From an uncultured Bacteroidales bacterium (GTDB lineage: Bacteria; Bacteroidota; Bacteroidia; Bacteroidales; UBA932), in contig ONCE01000007.1 of the NCBI GenBank assembly GCA_900316245.1, forward strand, positions 62,001 through 126,000: a DNA stretch of 64,000 nucleotides. Reading direction: 5' to 3'. The notes under the pieces were generated by a model. The model was not told the DNA's origin. It saw only the letters and a list, made by a program, of their open reading frames with translations, and searched no databases. Positions 52,360-61,072 of the stretch are shown piece after piece. How positions within the stretch are numbered: position 1 is the first letter of the stretch; every line of letters starts with the position of its first letter. The position numbers and the translations under genes were made by a program.

Positions 52360-53238
52360 TTACACATAGACCCTGTTCTTGGTGAAGAGGGCCCGGAAGT
52401 CACGGGGCGTATACCCACGGCGGGTTTTGAAGGTGCGGTTGAAGTTGGAGAGGTTGTTGAAACCGCAGGCGTAGCAAATCTCAGAGATACTGGTAGTTGT
52501 GTCTACCAGCATACGGGCGGCATTGCCCAGCCGGATGTCGATGATATAGTCTACGAGCGTCTTGGTGGTGTGCTGCTTGAAGAAGCGGCTGAGGGCCGCA
52601 GGGGCCATACCCACCAGGGCGGCGAGGTCTTCCAGCCGAAGATCCTCCGCGTAATGGATGGAAATATAATCCTTTAACTTGGAGATGCGGCGGCTTTCGT
52701 GGTCGTCTTCTCCCTTGGCGAAGGAAGAGGAAGCCAGGGTACGGGCGCCCTCGTCCTGGGACAGTTCGTACAGCATCTTGAGCATAGTCAGGAACTGCTC
52801 AAAGCGCTCGTTCATAGAAGGGATGGCGTCTACCAGGTTGTACACCTTCATAATGCCCTGCAAAGAGAAGGTGACACCCAGGCGGGCCCTTTCAAACATT
52901 TTGCGGATGGAGGCAAACTGGTTTCGGCCCAAAAGACGGGAGTCCAACAGGCTGTCAGAGAATTGGATAGTGATTTCCCTTACATCCGGGGCGGTGCAGT
53001 TTCCCTGCTTCCAGGCGTGCTCCAGACCGTCTCCGGTAACCAGCGTAAGCTCATAATCCCCTATCTCCTCAATGCTGTCTCCCACCACGCGCTGCACACC
53101 TTTTCCGTTCTCAATGAAATTGATCTCGTATTCCTTGTGCGAATGGATGGGATACAGGAACTCACTCTTATGCCGTTCCACTATGTAGAAACAGTCCTTA
53201 TCCGTGATAGGGGGGACTTCCCGTAATACTTTTGACAT
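52360..53238 (-). CDS. AraC-family transcriptional regulator of the PUL
   Basis: 292 residues. The N-terminal cupin-like sensor has the typical YPIHSHKEYEINFIENGKG near residue 30. The C-terminal AraC/XylS DNA-binding domain (about 190-285) carries two helix-turn-helix units, LRLEDLAALVGMAPAALSRFFK and SISEICYACGFNNLSNFNRTFK with the closing RRGYTPRDFR. No signal peptide, so cytoplasmic and sensing an imported sugar. It lies directly upstream of and in the same direction as the mannan operon, so it is the inferred local regulator in place of the hybrid two-component or sigma/anti-sigma systems common in PULs. Confidence 0.92.
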   Translation of the reverse strand: MSKVLREVPPITDKDCFYIVERHKSEFLYPIHSHKEYEINFIENGKGVQRVVGDSIEEIGDYELTLVTGDGLEHAWKQGNCTAPDVREITIQFSDSLLDSRLLGRNQFASIRKMFERARLGVTFSLQGIMKVYNLVDAIPSMNERFEQFLTMLKMLYELSQDEGARTLASSSFAKGEDDHESRRISKLKDYISIHYAEDLRLEDLAALVGMAPAALSRFFKQHTTKTLVDYIIDIRLGNAARMLVDTTTSISEICYACGFNNLSNFNRTFKTRRGYTPRDFRALFTKNRVYV

Positions 53239-53257
53239 AAATTGATACTATTTCAAC

Positions 53258-53716
53258 CTAATAAGCCGCAATCTGGCGGGAGATATTGAGTTGCTGGATT
53301 TTGTAAGTGTCTGAACCATTGGACGTAGCGTAGATGGTAACCTGAAAAAGTTCCCCTCCGGCATTGAGAATGCCTATCAGATACTTCTTGTTGGACTCCG
53401 AAGCCCGGTGCGTCACCTGGAAAGAACGGGGGGTATTGGACGCGAAGAAACTGCGGAGAATCTCACGGGCCTGCTTCTTGGAACAGTTGCGGGAGGTGGA
53501 GAGGACGGTTACGTCCAGATTGTCTGCAAACCAGCTGGAGAGGGAGACCTCGTCTCCTGCGGCCATATACTTGGTAATGGAGGAGAACACGGAAAACTCT
53601 CCCTGGGGCTGCTGACGGGGCACGGACGTTTTGGTAAAGGAGTTGGTCTGGGAATGCGCCACAAGGCACACGGAAAGAGCCGCTGCCGTCAACAGAATAT
53701 GCAGAAGTTTGTTCAT
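53258..53716 (-). CDS. DUF4783 family secreted protein
   Basis: 152 residues from the ATG at 53716 (MNKLLHILLTAAALSVCLVAHS, a Sec signal cleaved near residue 22); the frame extends 6 codons further up. The rest is a small NTF2-like alpha+beta domain with VFSSITKYMAAGDEVSLSSWFADNLDV and ESNKKYLIGILNAGGELFQVTIYA, the pattern of DUF4783 in Bacteroidota. Function unknown; periplasmic. Divergent from rlmH and 19 bases upstream of the AraC gene, so read-through into the regulator is possible. Confidence 0.8.
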   Translation of the reverse strand: MNKLLHILLTAAALSVCLVAHSQTNSFTKTSVPRQQPQGEFSVFSSITKYMAAGDEVSLSSWFADNLDVTVLSTSRNCSKKQAREILRSFFASNTPRSFQVTHRASESNKKYLIGILNAGGELFQVTIYATSNGSDTYKIQQLNISRQIAAY

Positions 53717-53751
53717 CAGTCCGTTTACTTGCAAATTCCGCGCCGAATCGC

Positions 53752-53759
53752 TACATTTG
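53752..53759 (+). promoter_or_regulatory. -7 box of rlmH promoter
   Basis: TACATTTG ends 7 bases before the rlmH ATG; a CTTG lies 20 bases upstream as a weak -33 box. The transcript would be nearly leaderless. Confidence 0.5.
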
Positions 53760-53766
53760 TACTGGT

Positions 53767-54240
53767 ATGGAAATCAAACTCCTCACAGTAGGAAAAACCG
53801 ACGTAAAGTGGGTAAAGGAGGGCCTGGATCTCTATGGATCCCGGCTTTCACACTATGTTCCCTTCACGGTATCGGAGATTCCCGAACTGAAAAAGGCGGG
53901 AGCCTTGAGCCAGGCCCAGATCAAGGAGAAGGAAGGAGAACTCATCCTCAAGCAGGTGGGTCCCCAGGACCTCCTGGTCCTTCTGGACGAGCACGGCCAC
54001 GAGTACCGCTCCCTGGAGTTTGCAGACCATCTCCAGAAACTGATGGCGCGGGGCGCCAAGACCCTGGTCTTTGTCATCGGCGGAGCCTACGGCTTCTCGG
54101 ATGCCGTCTACAACCGCTCCCACGAAAGGATTTCCCTTTCCAAGATGACCTTCTCCCACCAGATGGTCCGCACGATTTTTGCAGAGCAGCTCTACCGTGC
54201 CTTCACCATCCTCAAGGGAGAACCTTATCACCATGAATAA
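53767..54240 (+). CDS. rlmH: 23S rRNA (pseudouridine1915-N3)-methyltransferase
   Basis: 157-residue SPOUT-class enzyme, the normal length. The knot contains LDEHGHEYRSLEFA and the SAM-binding FVIGGAYGFSDAV, followed by the conserved SLSKMTFSHQMVRTIFAEQLYRAF and the closing PYHHE. It methylates pseudouridine 1915 in helix 69 of 23S rRNA. It heads a three-gene run: the histidine kinase starts 8 bases before its stop, and the nuclease-like gene follows with a one-base overlap. Confidence 0.96.
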   Translation: MEIKLLTVGKTDVKWVKEGLDLYGSRLSHYVPFTVSEIPELKKAGALSQAQIKEKEGELILKQVGPQDLLVLLDEHGHEYRSLEFADHLQKLMARGAKTLVFVIGGAYGFSDAVYNRSHERISLSKMTFSHQMVRTIFAEQLYRAFTILKGEPYHHE

Positions 54241-57200
54241 GAAAAGGCTCATAAGACAGACCGTAGCCGTGGCCCTTCTGGCGGCGGCCCTGGTCACTTA
54301 TGCCATATCGGCCCTGGTGGGTACCGGCCGCTCGGACGTCAACTCCGCCGCGGAAGAAATGAGCCGGAAGGTGGAACTCCGGATGGCCCAGCTAGACGGC
54401 TATATCCAGCAGGCCCTGGAAGGAGACCCCACCGACTGGCTGGACCTGCAAGGTCTTCCGGAAGATATGGTGGTGTACCGGTACGTAGACGATTCCCTCC
54501 AAAGCTGGATCCACCAGTTCCCCCTGAGAAACGACGACATCCATCTCCGCACCCTGGTTCAGCGGCTGGGAGATGCCCGCAGCTCTTTCACCTCGCCGTT
54601 GGAGGATGCATCGGCCCAGGTGGGATTTATGAATTACGGTCCCAAATGGTATCTGGTCAAGGCCGTGGAAGGAAACGGCTGCAAGGTAATTGGCGGCCTG
54701 GAGATTGTGAACGAATTCAACGCCGGCTCCCAGAGCGGTGTCAACCGCCACTTCCGCGTCAATGAGCGATACAGCGTCCGGCCCCTTTCGGCCGGCACCG
54801 GTGCTCCGGTCAAGGTGGGAGGCATTCCGCTCTTCCTCCTCACCGACGAAACGCTGGCCCAGCCTTCCGGCAACCATTCGGCCCTCCTGTGGCTGGCGGT
54901 GGGACTGCTGATGGCGGGGCTGCTGCTGCTACTCAACGTGCATCCCACCATACCCTGGCTGCTGGCCGTGATGGCCTGCCAAGTCGCCGTCCTCATCTGG
55001 ATGTATAGCCGGGGACCGTACCTTTTCCAGAATACCCAGCTCTTCTCTCCCCTGCTGTATGCAGACGGACCCTTCCTCTATTCCCTGGGGGCCGTGGTCA
55101 TCATCAACCTGGGCATCAACCTGCTGGTGCTGGACCTCTATCTGGTCCGCTGGACGCTCCTCAAGCGCATCCGCCGGCGCCAGTCCCGCCCGCTGGAACT
55201 GGTACTGGCTCTCCTGATCGGCCTGATGTTCATTGGGGTTGCCGTTTATCTGCACATCTCTTTCCGGAGCATCCTGGTCAACTCCAGCATCAACCTGGAA
55301 CTTTATAAGGTCTTTCTGCTCTCCGGCTACACGGCCGTGGTGTACATCTCCTTCCTGGCGCTCTCCATGGCGCTGGCGGTGCTGCTGCAGATGCTCTCTC
55401 CCCTGCTGAGAACGCTGCTGGGCATCCGCTACGATATGTTCTCCCCGCTGGGACGTCTGCTGTACGCCTTCTGCATAGGCGTTTACTTTGTGGTGGCTTC
55501 TTCCACGCTGGGCTTCAGCAAGGAGCAGCGCCGCATTGACGTGTGGGCCGCCCGGCTGGCCATGGACCGTGACATAGCGCTGGAAATCCAGCTCAGAAGC
55601 GCGGAAAACGCCATTGCTTCGGACCCTATGATTGCCGCCCTCTCGGTGTTGGACGGCAGTGCCGACATTATCCTCAGCCGCCTCACCAGCGCCTTTATGA
55701 GCCGCATTTCGCAGGACTATGATATCACCGTAGCGCTGCCCGGGGCCGAAGGAAACCGCGTCCTGGAGGACCGCATCCGCAGCGGAGTGCGCCTGGGTGA
55801 GAATTCCCACTTCTTCTACAGCAGCCTGGGAGGAGGCCGCACTTCCTACACCGGCGTGTTCTCCTATTATGTAGAAGGCTACGGTTCCAGTCTGGTGCTC
55901 ATCAGCGTAGAATCCAAGCACAACCGCGAGGACCGCGGTTACCTGAGCCTGCTGGGCATCTCGGACCCCGGCCGCGTAACGCTGCCGTCCGTCTACTCCT
56001 GGGCCAAGTACAATTCGCAGAAACTGGCGCAGTATAAGGGTACCTACCCCTACCCCACGGTCTATTCGGGCCGACTCAAACAGCTGGCCCAGCAGCACAG
56101 CAGCGGGCACGTGGACCTGGAAGGCTGGTGCCACTTTGTGCGCAACGTATCGGAAGACGAGGTCATAGTCATTTCCCGTCTCCAGACGGAGCCGCTGTAT
56201 TATGTGGTAGAGGCCTTCCTCTTTGCCCTGCTGGCCTATGGCCTCATTGCCCTGCTGTCCTGGAAACGACGCCGCTCCGGCGGAAGACGTTACTTCCAGA
56301 ACCGGATAGCGATGGTGGTTTATGTCTCCCTGCTCATAACGCTGGTGGCTATGGCCGTGTTCAGCGTCTGGTTTGTGTACAAGCGCAACAACTCGGACAT
56401 GAACAGCATTATGACCGCGCGCATCAATACGCTGCAGGGTATGTTGCAGGAACACCTGCGCCTGGTGGAAACGCCCGAGCAGCTCTCCACCACCCAGGTC
56501 CTGGCAGACGTGGAAGGCGTGGGCAACAACCTCCACTGCGACATCACCCTCTTTGACGTGGCAGGCCGCGTCATTATGAGCACCACCCCGGAAGTCTACG
56601 ACCGTATGATCCTGGGACAGCGCCTGGACAACAACGCCTTCTACAATATCAACTACGCCCACAAGCGCTTCTATATGCAGAAGGAGCGTGTGAACCGCCG
56701 CAGTTTCTACGCCCTCTACGCCCCGGTGTTCAACAGCATCGGCAATATGGTAGCCATTGTATCCTCCCCCTTCACGGACCTTTCCCAGGACTTTGAGTCG
56801 GAGGTAATCCTGCACGTGACCACGGTCATCACCATCTTCCTGCTGCTGCTCCTGATTGCCCGCTTTGTCATCTTCACCATGGTTTCCCGGATGTTCCGGC
56901 CCCTGACCGCCCTCAGCCGCAAGATGACGGTGAGCGATGTGGACCACCTGGAACCCCTGGTCTACGACGGAGATGACGAAATTACCCCTCTGGTAGAAGC
57001 CTACAACCGAATGGTGCAGGACCTGGGCGAGAGTTCCCGCCGCCTGGCGCAGGTGGAGCGGGACAAGGCCTGGACCGACATGGCCCGCCGCGTAGCCCAC
57101 GACCTGAAGAACCCGCTTACCCCCATCAAGCTGCAGCTCCAGATGCTCATCCGCAAGAAGGCTTCCGGAGACCCTGCCTGGCAGGACCGCTTTGACGAGG

Positions 57201-57733
57201 TAGCCTCCACCGTCCTCTATCACGTAGACCTCCTGGCCGATTCCGCCGACCAGTTCTCCACCTTCGCCAAGATGTACGACCAAAAGGCCGAAAGGATAGA
57301 CCTGGACGCCCTGGTCCGCCAGGAAGTGGATCTCTTCGACTCCAGGGACGACGTGAATATCGAATACTTCGGCCTGGAAGGGGCCTATGTCCAGGCACCC
57401 CGCCCGCAGCTCACCCGCGTAGTGGTGAACCTGATTACCAACGCCATCCAGGCCGTGGAAGACGTTCCCGCCCCGCGCCGCCTGCTGGTGGCCGTGCGCA
57501 ACGCCGCCGAAGACGGCTTCTACGACATTGTAGTGGAAGACAACGGCCCCGGCGTCTCCGAACAGAACCAGGACAAGATCTTTACCCCGGACTTCACCAC
57601 CAAAACCAGCGGTTCCGGCCTGGGCCTCGCCATCTGCAAACGTATTGTAGAACACTGCGGCGGCACCATCGGCTACTCCCGCTCCTTTACCCTGGGCGGA
57701 GCCTGCTTCACCGTCAAATATCCTAAAGGCTAA
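54233..57733 (+). CDS. Large NtrY-like sensor histidine kinase
   Basis: 1166 residues from the ATG at 54233 (MNKKRLIRQTV). One N-terminal membrane helix (about 9-28), a periplasmic region to about residue 210, a cluster of about seven helices to about residue 430, a long second extracytoplasmic region, another helix near 665-690, a third sensor region, a further helix near 865, then HAMP and kinase domains. H956 in RRVAHDLKNPLTP is the phosphoacceptor; N and G boxes are NLITNAIQAV and VEDNGPGVSEQN with GSGLGLAICKRI. This is much larger than usual NtrY (about 700 residues). No response regulator is adjacent, so its partner is unknown. Confidence 0.88.
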   Translation: MNKKRLIRQTVAVALLAAALVTYAISALVGTGRSDVNSAAEEMSRKVELRMAQLDGYIQQALEGDPTDWLDLQGLPEDMVVYRYVDDSLQSWIHQFPLRNDDIHLRTLVQRLGDARSSFTSPLEDASAQVGFMNYGPKWYLVKAVEGNGCKVIGGLEIVNEFNAGSQSGVNRHFRVNERYSVRPLSAGTGAPVKVGGIPLFLLTDETLAQPSGNHSALLWLAVGLLMAGLLLLLNVHPTIPWLLAVMACQVAVLIWMYSRGPYLFQNTQLFSPLLYADGPFLYSLGAVVIINLGINLLVLDLYLVRWTLLKRIRRRQSRPLELVLALLIGLMFIGVAVYLHISFRSILVNSSINLELYKVFLLSGYTAVVYISFLALSMALAVLLQMLSPLLRTLLGIRYDMFSPLGRLLYAFCIGVYFVVASSTLGFSKEQRRIDVWAARLAMDRDIALEIQLRSAENAIASDPMIAALSVLDGSADIILSRLTSAFMSRISQDYDITVALPGAEGNRVLEDRIRSGVRLGENSHFFYSSLGGGRTSYTGVFSYYVEGYGSSLVLISVESKHNREDRGYLSLLGISDPGRVTLPSVYSWAKYNSQKLAQYKGTYPYPTVYSGRLKQLAQQHSSGHVDLEGWCHFVRNVSEDEVIVISRLQTEPLYYVVEAFLFALLAYGLIALLSWKRRRSGGRRYFQNRIAMVVYVSLLITLVAMAVFSVWFVYKRNNSDMNSIMTARINTLQGMLQEHLRLVETPEQLSTTQVLADVEGVGNNLHCDITLFDVAGRVIMSTTPEVYDRMILGQRLDNNAFYNINYAHKRFYMQKERVNRRSFYALYAPVFNSIGNMVAIVSSPFTDLSQDFESEVILHVTTVITIFLLLLLIARFVIFTMVSRMFRPLTALSRKMTVSDVDHLEPLVYDGDDEITPLVEAYNRMVQDLGESSRRLAQVERDKAWTDMARRVAHDLKNPLTPIKLQLQMLIRKKASGDPAWQDRFDEVASTVLYHVDLLADSADQFSTFAKMYDQKAERIDLDALVRQEVDLFDSRDDVNIEYFGLEGAYVQAPRPQLTRVVVNLITNAIQAVEDVPAPRRLLVAVRNAAEDGFYDIVVEDNGPGVSEQNQDKIFTPDFTTKTSGSGLGLAICKRIVEHCGGTIGYSRSFTLGGACFTVKYPKG

Positions 57734-58611
57734 TGAAAAAACTTCTCCTTTTTGCGACCCTTCTGCTGGCCCTGGCCTGTGAGAACGGTCAGACCCTCCG
57801 CATCGGCACTTACAATCTGCGTATGGCGCCGCTGGACAAGAACACCCCCAACGCGTGGGAACTGCGCCAACCCCGCCTGATAGAATCTTTCCTCAAGGAA
57901 GATATGGACATCTGCGCCGTCGAGGAAATAGACGGCGCCGAACAAATCAGCATCCCTGCGCTGCTGAAGCAAAGGGGCCTGGAATACGACAGTTACTTTT
58001 TCTGCCCCTATGCAGAGGACGGCGTGGGCGGCCGGGCGCACGGCCTGCTGTGGAAAAAGGACCGATTCAAGGCCGATGAGCCCCATTTCTTCTGGCTCTC
58101 CAACCCGCCGGAGGTGATGCAGGAGAACGACCACTGCGGCCGCATCAATTACATCCGCGGAGGTTTCTGCCTGACCTTGACGGACCTTCAGAACAAGGGC
58201 GCCCGTTACTTTGTAATGGTAACCCACGCCCACCTCAACAAGGAAGACCACGCCGCGGCCGCCCCCATCTTCGTGGAGATGGAGAAGCGGTACAATCCGG
58301 AAGGCCTTCCGTCCTTCTTCCTGGGAGATTTCAACGCCCACGAAAAGGACGCCTGCTATTCCACGTACCAGGCCTACTGGACCGACGCCTATCACGCTTT
58401 TGACGCCCGTCCGGAGCTGCGCGAAGGGCCCGAAGGAACCTACAACGGCTGGGATCCGGAATCCGTTGCCAACAACTCCACCCGCCGCATTGACTTTATC
58501 TTTTTCCGCGGGCCGATAGAACCGCTGCGCTACCAGTGCGACAGTACGCTCTTCGATGGCTACTGCGCCTCGGACCACTTCCCGGTAATCCTGGACTGCA
58601 AGATGAAATAA
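57733..58611 (+). CDS. Endonuclease/exonuclease/phosphatase family lipoprotein
   Basis: 292 residues with lipoprotein signal (LLALAC, Cys16). The fold of DNase I/APE1-like metal enzymes is shown by RIGTYNLRM, the metal-binding AVEEIDG, VTHAHLNKED, LGDFNAHE and the catalytic SDHFPV near the C-terminus. Secreted members in Bacteroidota degrade extracellular DNA or act on phosphodiesters; the substrate is unknown. Its ATG shares one base with the kinase stop (TAATG), so the two are translationally coupled. A bidirectional terminator follows directly. Confidence 0.88.
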   Translation: MKKLLLFATLLLALACENGQTLRIGTYNLRMAPLDKNTPNAWELRQPRLIESFLKEDMDICAVEEIDGAEQISIPALLKQRGLEYDSYFFCPYAEDGVGGRAHGLLWKKDRFKADEPHFFWLSNPPEVMQENDHCGRINYIRGGFCLTLTDLQNKGARYFVMVTHAHLNKEDHAAAAPIFVEMEKRYNPEGLPSFFLGDFNAHEKDACYSTYQAYWTDAYHAFDARPELREGPEGTYNGWDPESVANNSTRRIDFIFFRGPIEPLRYQCDSTLFDGYCASDHFPVILDCKMK

Positions 58612-58641
58612 AAAAAGAGCCTCACGGATGAGGCTCTTTTT
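58612..58641. terminator. Bidirectional intrinsic terminator
   Basis: AGAGCCTCA (58616-58624), loop CGGA, and TGAGGCTCT (58629-58637) form a perfect 9-bp stem with an A-run before and a T-run after. It separates the convergent nuclease-like gene and efp and can serve both. Confidence 0.9.
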
Positions 58642-58660
58642 ATTTCTATTGGGGGAAGTC

Positions 58661-59230
58661 TTACTTAACGCGCTGGCCGTAGGAACGGTCGGTGGTGTTG
58701 ACGGTGATGATTTCACCGGTCTCGATGAAGAGGGGAACCATAATCTTGGCACCGGTCTCCAGGGTGACTTCCTTCAGGGCCGAAGTGGAAGCGGTGTTAC
58801 CCTTCACGGCAGGCTCGCTGTAGGTAACCTCCAGGGTTACATAGGTGGGGAGCTCGCAGGTGAGGCAGCGCTCTTCGGGTTCGGTCATAAACATCATCTC
58901 CACGTGCTGGCCTTCTTTCATAAGGTCTGCGTTGTCTACTACATCGTGGGGAAGGGTAATCTGTTCGTAGGTTTCTTCGTGCATGAAGTTGAAGGCCTCG
59001 CCGTCATCGTAAAGGAACTGGTAAGGGCGACGCTCCACGCTGATGGTGTCGAGCTTGACACCGGCGGTAAAGGTATTCTCAAGAATACGGCCGTTTTCCA
59101 GGTTGCGGAGTTTGGTCTTGACAAAGGCCGGGCCCTTGCCGGGTTTGACGTGCTGGAAGTACACCACGGCGCAGGGTTTGCCGTTGAACATAATGTACAT
59201 TCCGTTCTTCAGATCAGCAGTTGTTGCCAT
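58661..59230 (-). CDS. efp: Elongation factor P
   Basis: 189 residues, full length. It rescues ribosomes stalled at polyproline. The KOW-like domain I carries the modification loop KPGKGPAF with Lys32 at the tip, domains II and III follow, and the C-terminus reads TGEIITVNTTDRSYGQRVK, matching the family GxxIxVdTxTgeYv pattern. Which modification system is used cannot be told here. It has its own consensus promoter and shares the bidirectional terminator. Confidence 0.97.
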   Translation of the reverse strand: MATTADLKNGMYIMFNGKPCAVVYFQHVKPGKGPAFVKTKLRNLENGRILENTFTAGVKLDTISVERRPYQFLYDDGEAFNFMHEETYEQITLPHDVVDNADLMKEGQHVEMMFMTEPEERCLTCELPTYVTLEVTYSEPAVKGNTASTSALKEVTLETGAKIMVPLFIETGEIITVNTTDRSYGQRVK

Positions 59231-59269
59231 AAAAAGTATCTTTAGTTAATAATTACTCAAAAAATCGCA

Positions 59270-59301
59270 CAAAATTAGTGATTTGTCACTTTTTCTGCAA
59301 A
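59270..59301 (-). promoter_or_regulatory. Promoter of efp
   Basis: On the minus strand TTTG (59298-59301) is followed after 20 bases by TAATTTTG (59270-59277), a good -33/-7 pair, about 40 bases before the efp ATG. The -33 box lies inside the 3' end of the upstream AsmA-like gene. Confidence 0.7.
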
Positions 59302-60962
59302 TTTTCTTTACGGCTGGTCTTGTCCTTGTCGCCCGTCTTGGTCTTGTGCAGGGAACCGCCGGGAAGAACGGTCCTGAGCATACCCATCGTTACGTTCTGA
59401 ATCAGGTAGGAAGGATAAGGCAGCATAGGGTCACGCTCGAAGGTAACCTGCACTTTCTTGGGATCCTTGCCGGGCTTGATGGGATTGGACTTGGGAACGG
59501 CCAGGTTGGCCAGAAAGTTGACCACGCCGCTGCGCTTGGCCACAAACTTGAAGGGAGCGTCCACATCGTTCCAGGCGTGCAGCGTCATTCCGCTGTATTC
59601 CATACAAAACTCTTCGGTGAGTTTGGTCTTGTCTCCCTTGAACGTTCCGTCTATCTTGTGGATGTCCACCTCTGCGGTGGCACCGAAGAGCGGCCTTATG
59701 AAGGAATCCAGCCGGGAACCCTTCAGGTCGTAAACCTTCAGATAGCCGGAAGTGCTTTCCTGCTTGTTGTTGCGGATATACACCTTGACATCCATACGGC
59801 TGTTGGGCTTGTTTCCGGCCTTGAGGCCCATTTCCAACAGGTTGTTGTGGGCGTTGCTCACGGACTTGAGAGCCAGACGGACATTCTTCATAGGGAAGGA
59901 GCCGCGGTTCACGGGCGTAGTCTGCCAGATGAAGTCGAAATCCTTGATGCGTCCGTCCACCTGCTTGATCATCATAGGAATCTTCAGCGTGTTCAGACCC
60001 TCCTGCAAGGTAGGATAAGGGACTGCCGGCGGATAACGGTCATCCTGCAGGAGGACCATATCGGAACTGACTACGTACACGTTGTCCACGTTGATGCTCT
60101 CCTCCTTGACCATACGGGGAATATTGATGGCGCTTGTGAGGACGGAATCCAGTTTCACATCGTACCACATTACCGATACTTTGCCCATCCGCTCGGCCAG
60201 TTCTTCCTGGGCCACGCAGTTGTACAGGTGCAGATCCACGGCTTCCACCGGACCGGCATCGGCCGTAGCCAGATGGCCCATCTGTATGCGGGAAAGTCCC
60301 AGGGCGTCTATATAATCCAGGCTGTCAAGGGATACCTTATACAGGCTGTCGTTATACGCAATGCTGTTATTTTCCAAGGCAACGGCAATGTCCCGAACGG
60401 AGAAAGCCAGTCCTTTCACGGAAACCTTGGTATGGTCGTTCAAGCTGGTCAGACCTACGCTGCCCTTCTCCAGGCGCACCTCTGAAACAGAGACGGTCTT
60501 GAGGAAAGAAGGCTGGGCCTGGGCTTCTACGGGCTCATCGGCCTTCTTCTCCTTCTTGGCCTTCTGCTGCTTGGGCAGAACTACCTGAGCGTGGGGGCCC
60601 TTGATGAGCAGAAGCCTGGCACGGGCCTCTCCCTTCATAAGGCTTCTCAGAGCCACACCCTCCAGTTTGATGGCCTCAATCCGGCCTTCCACGGCGGGGG
60701 CGGTTTCCGTGCTGTCCTGAAGGGCTATTTCAACGTCCTCCAGTTCCAGACTGCCGGAGAGCAGGGCAAGGTCCAGATCCTTGAAATCGATCTTGACGCC
60801 GGGGACATCGGCCAGGGCCGAACGGAGTTTATTGGCGGCCACCTTGTCCACGACCAATCCGCAGACAGCCAGGATGGCGGCTAAAACCACAACACAAATG
60901 CAGACGACCTTGAGGGCCTTGCTGCGCTTGAATGCATCCGATAATTTCTTAAAGAACGACAT
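59286..60962 (-). CDS. AsmA-like membrane-anchored protein
   Basis: 558 residues: basic N-terminus, one membrane helix (about 18-42), then a long beta-rich region. The part after the helix, with VPGVKIDFKDLDLALLSGSLELEDVEI and later paired-strand segments, resembles the AsmA/DUF748 group of proteins that span the periplasm and are thought to move phospholipid to the outer membrane. A Lys-rich patch lies near residues 130-145 and the C-terminus is Lys-rich. Stands alone; specific role not determinable. A TATATTTA box lies upstream of its start. Confidence 0.7.
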   Translation of the reverse strand: MSFFKKLSDAFKRSKALKVVCICVVVLAAILAVCGLVVDKVAANKLRSALADVPGVKIDFKDLDLALLSGSLELEDVEIALQDSTETAPAVEGRIEAIKLEGVALRSLMKGEARARLLLIKGPHAQVVLPKQQKAKKEKKADEPVEAQAQPSFLKTVSVSEVRLEKGSVGLTSLNDHTKVSVKGLAFSVRDIAVALENNSIAYNDSLYKVSLDSLDYIDALGLSRIQMGHLATADAGPVEAVDLHLYNCVAQEELAERMGKVSVMWYDVKLDSVLTSAINIPRMVKEESINVDNVYVVSSDMVLLQDDRYPPAVPYPTLQEGLNTLKIPMMIKQVDGRIKDFDFIWQTTPVNRGSFPMKNVRLALKSVSNAHNNLLEMGLKAGNKPNSRMDVKVYIRNNKQESTSGYLKVYDLKGSRLDSFIRPLFGATAEVDIHKIDGTFKGDKTKLTEEFCMEYSGMTLHAWNDVDAPFKFVAKRSGVVNFLANLAVPKSNPIKPGKDPKKVQVTFERDPMLPYPSYLIQNVTMGMLRTVLPGGSLHKTKTGDKDKTSRKENLQKK

Positions 60963-61060
60963 ATCCGTCTAGTTTTATCGAGTAAATATACGGTTTTTCT
61001 CCGAAATGCGTAAAAAAAAGTTTCCAACCCAAAGGGTGGAGAATTGTTCCGGTTAATCAT

Positions 61061-61068
61061 TATCTTTG
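61061..61068 (+). promoter_or_regulatory. -7 box upstream of the DUF1349-like gene
   Basis: TATCTTTG ends 4 bases before the ATG at 61073, again implying a leaderless transcript. No clear -33 box. Confidence 0.45.
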
Positions 61069-61072
61069 TACC

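Noticed and set aside
54929..57655. Minus-strand open frame of 908 codons opposite the histidine kinase
   Set aside because: Antisense shadow; no recognisable motif, and the plus-strand frame has kinase H, N and G boxes.
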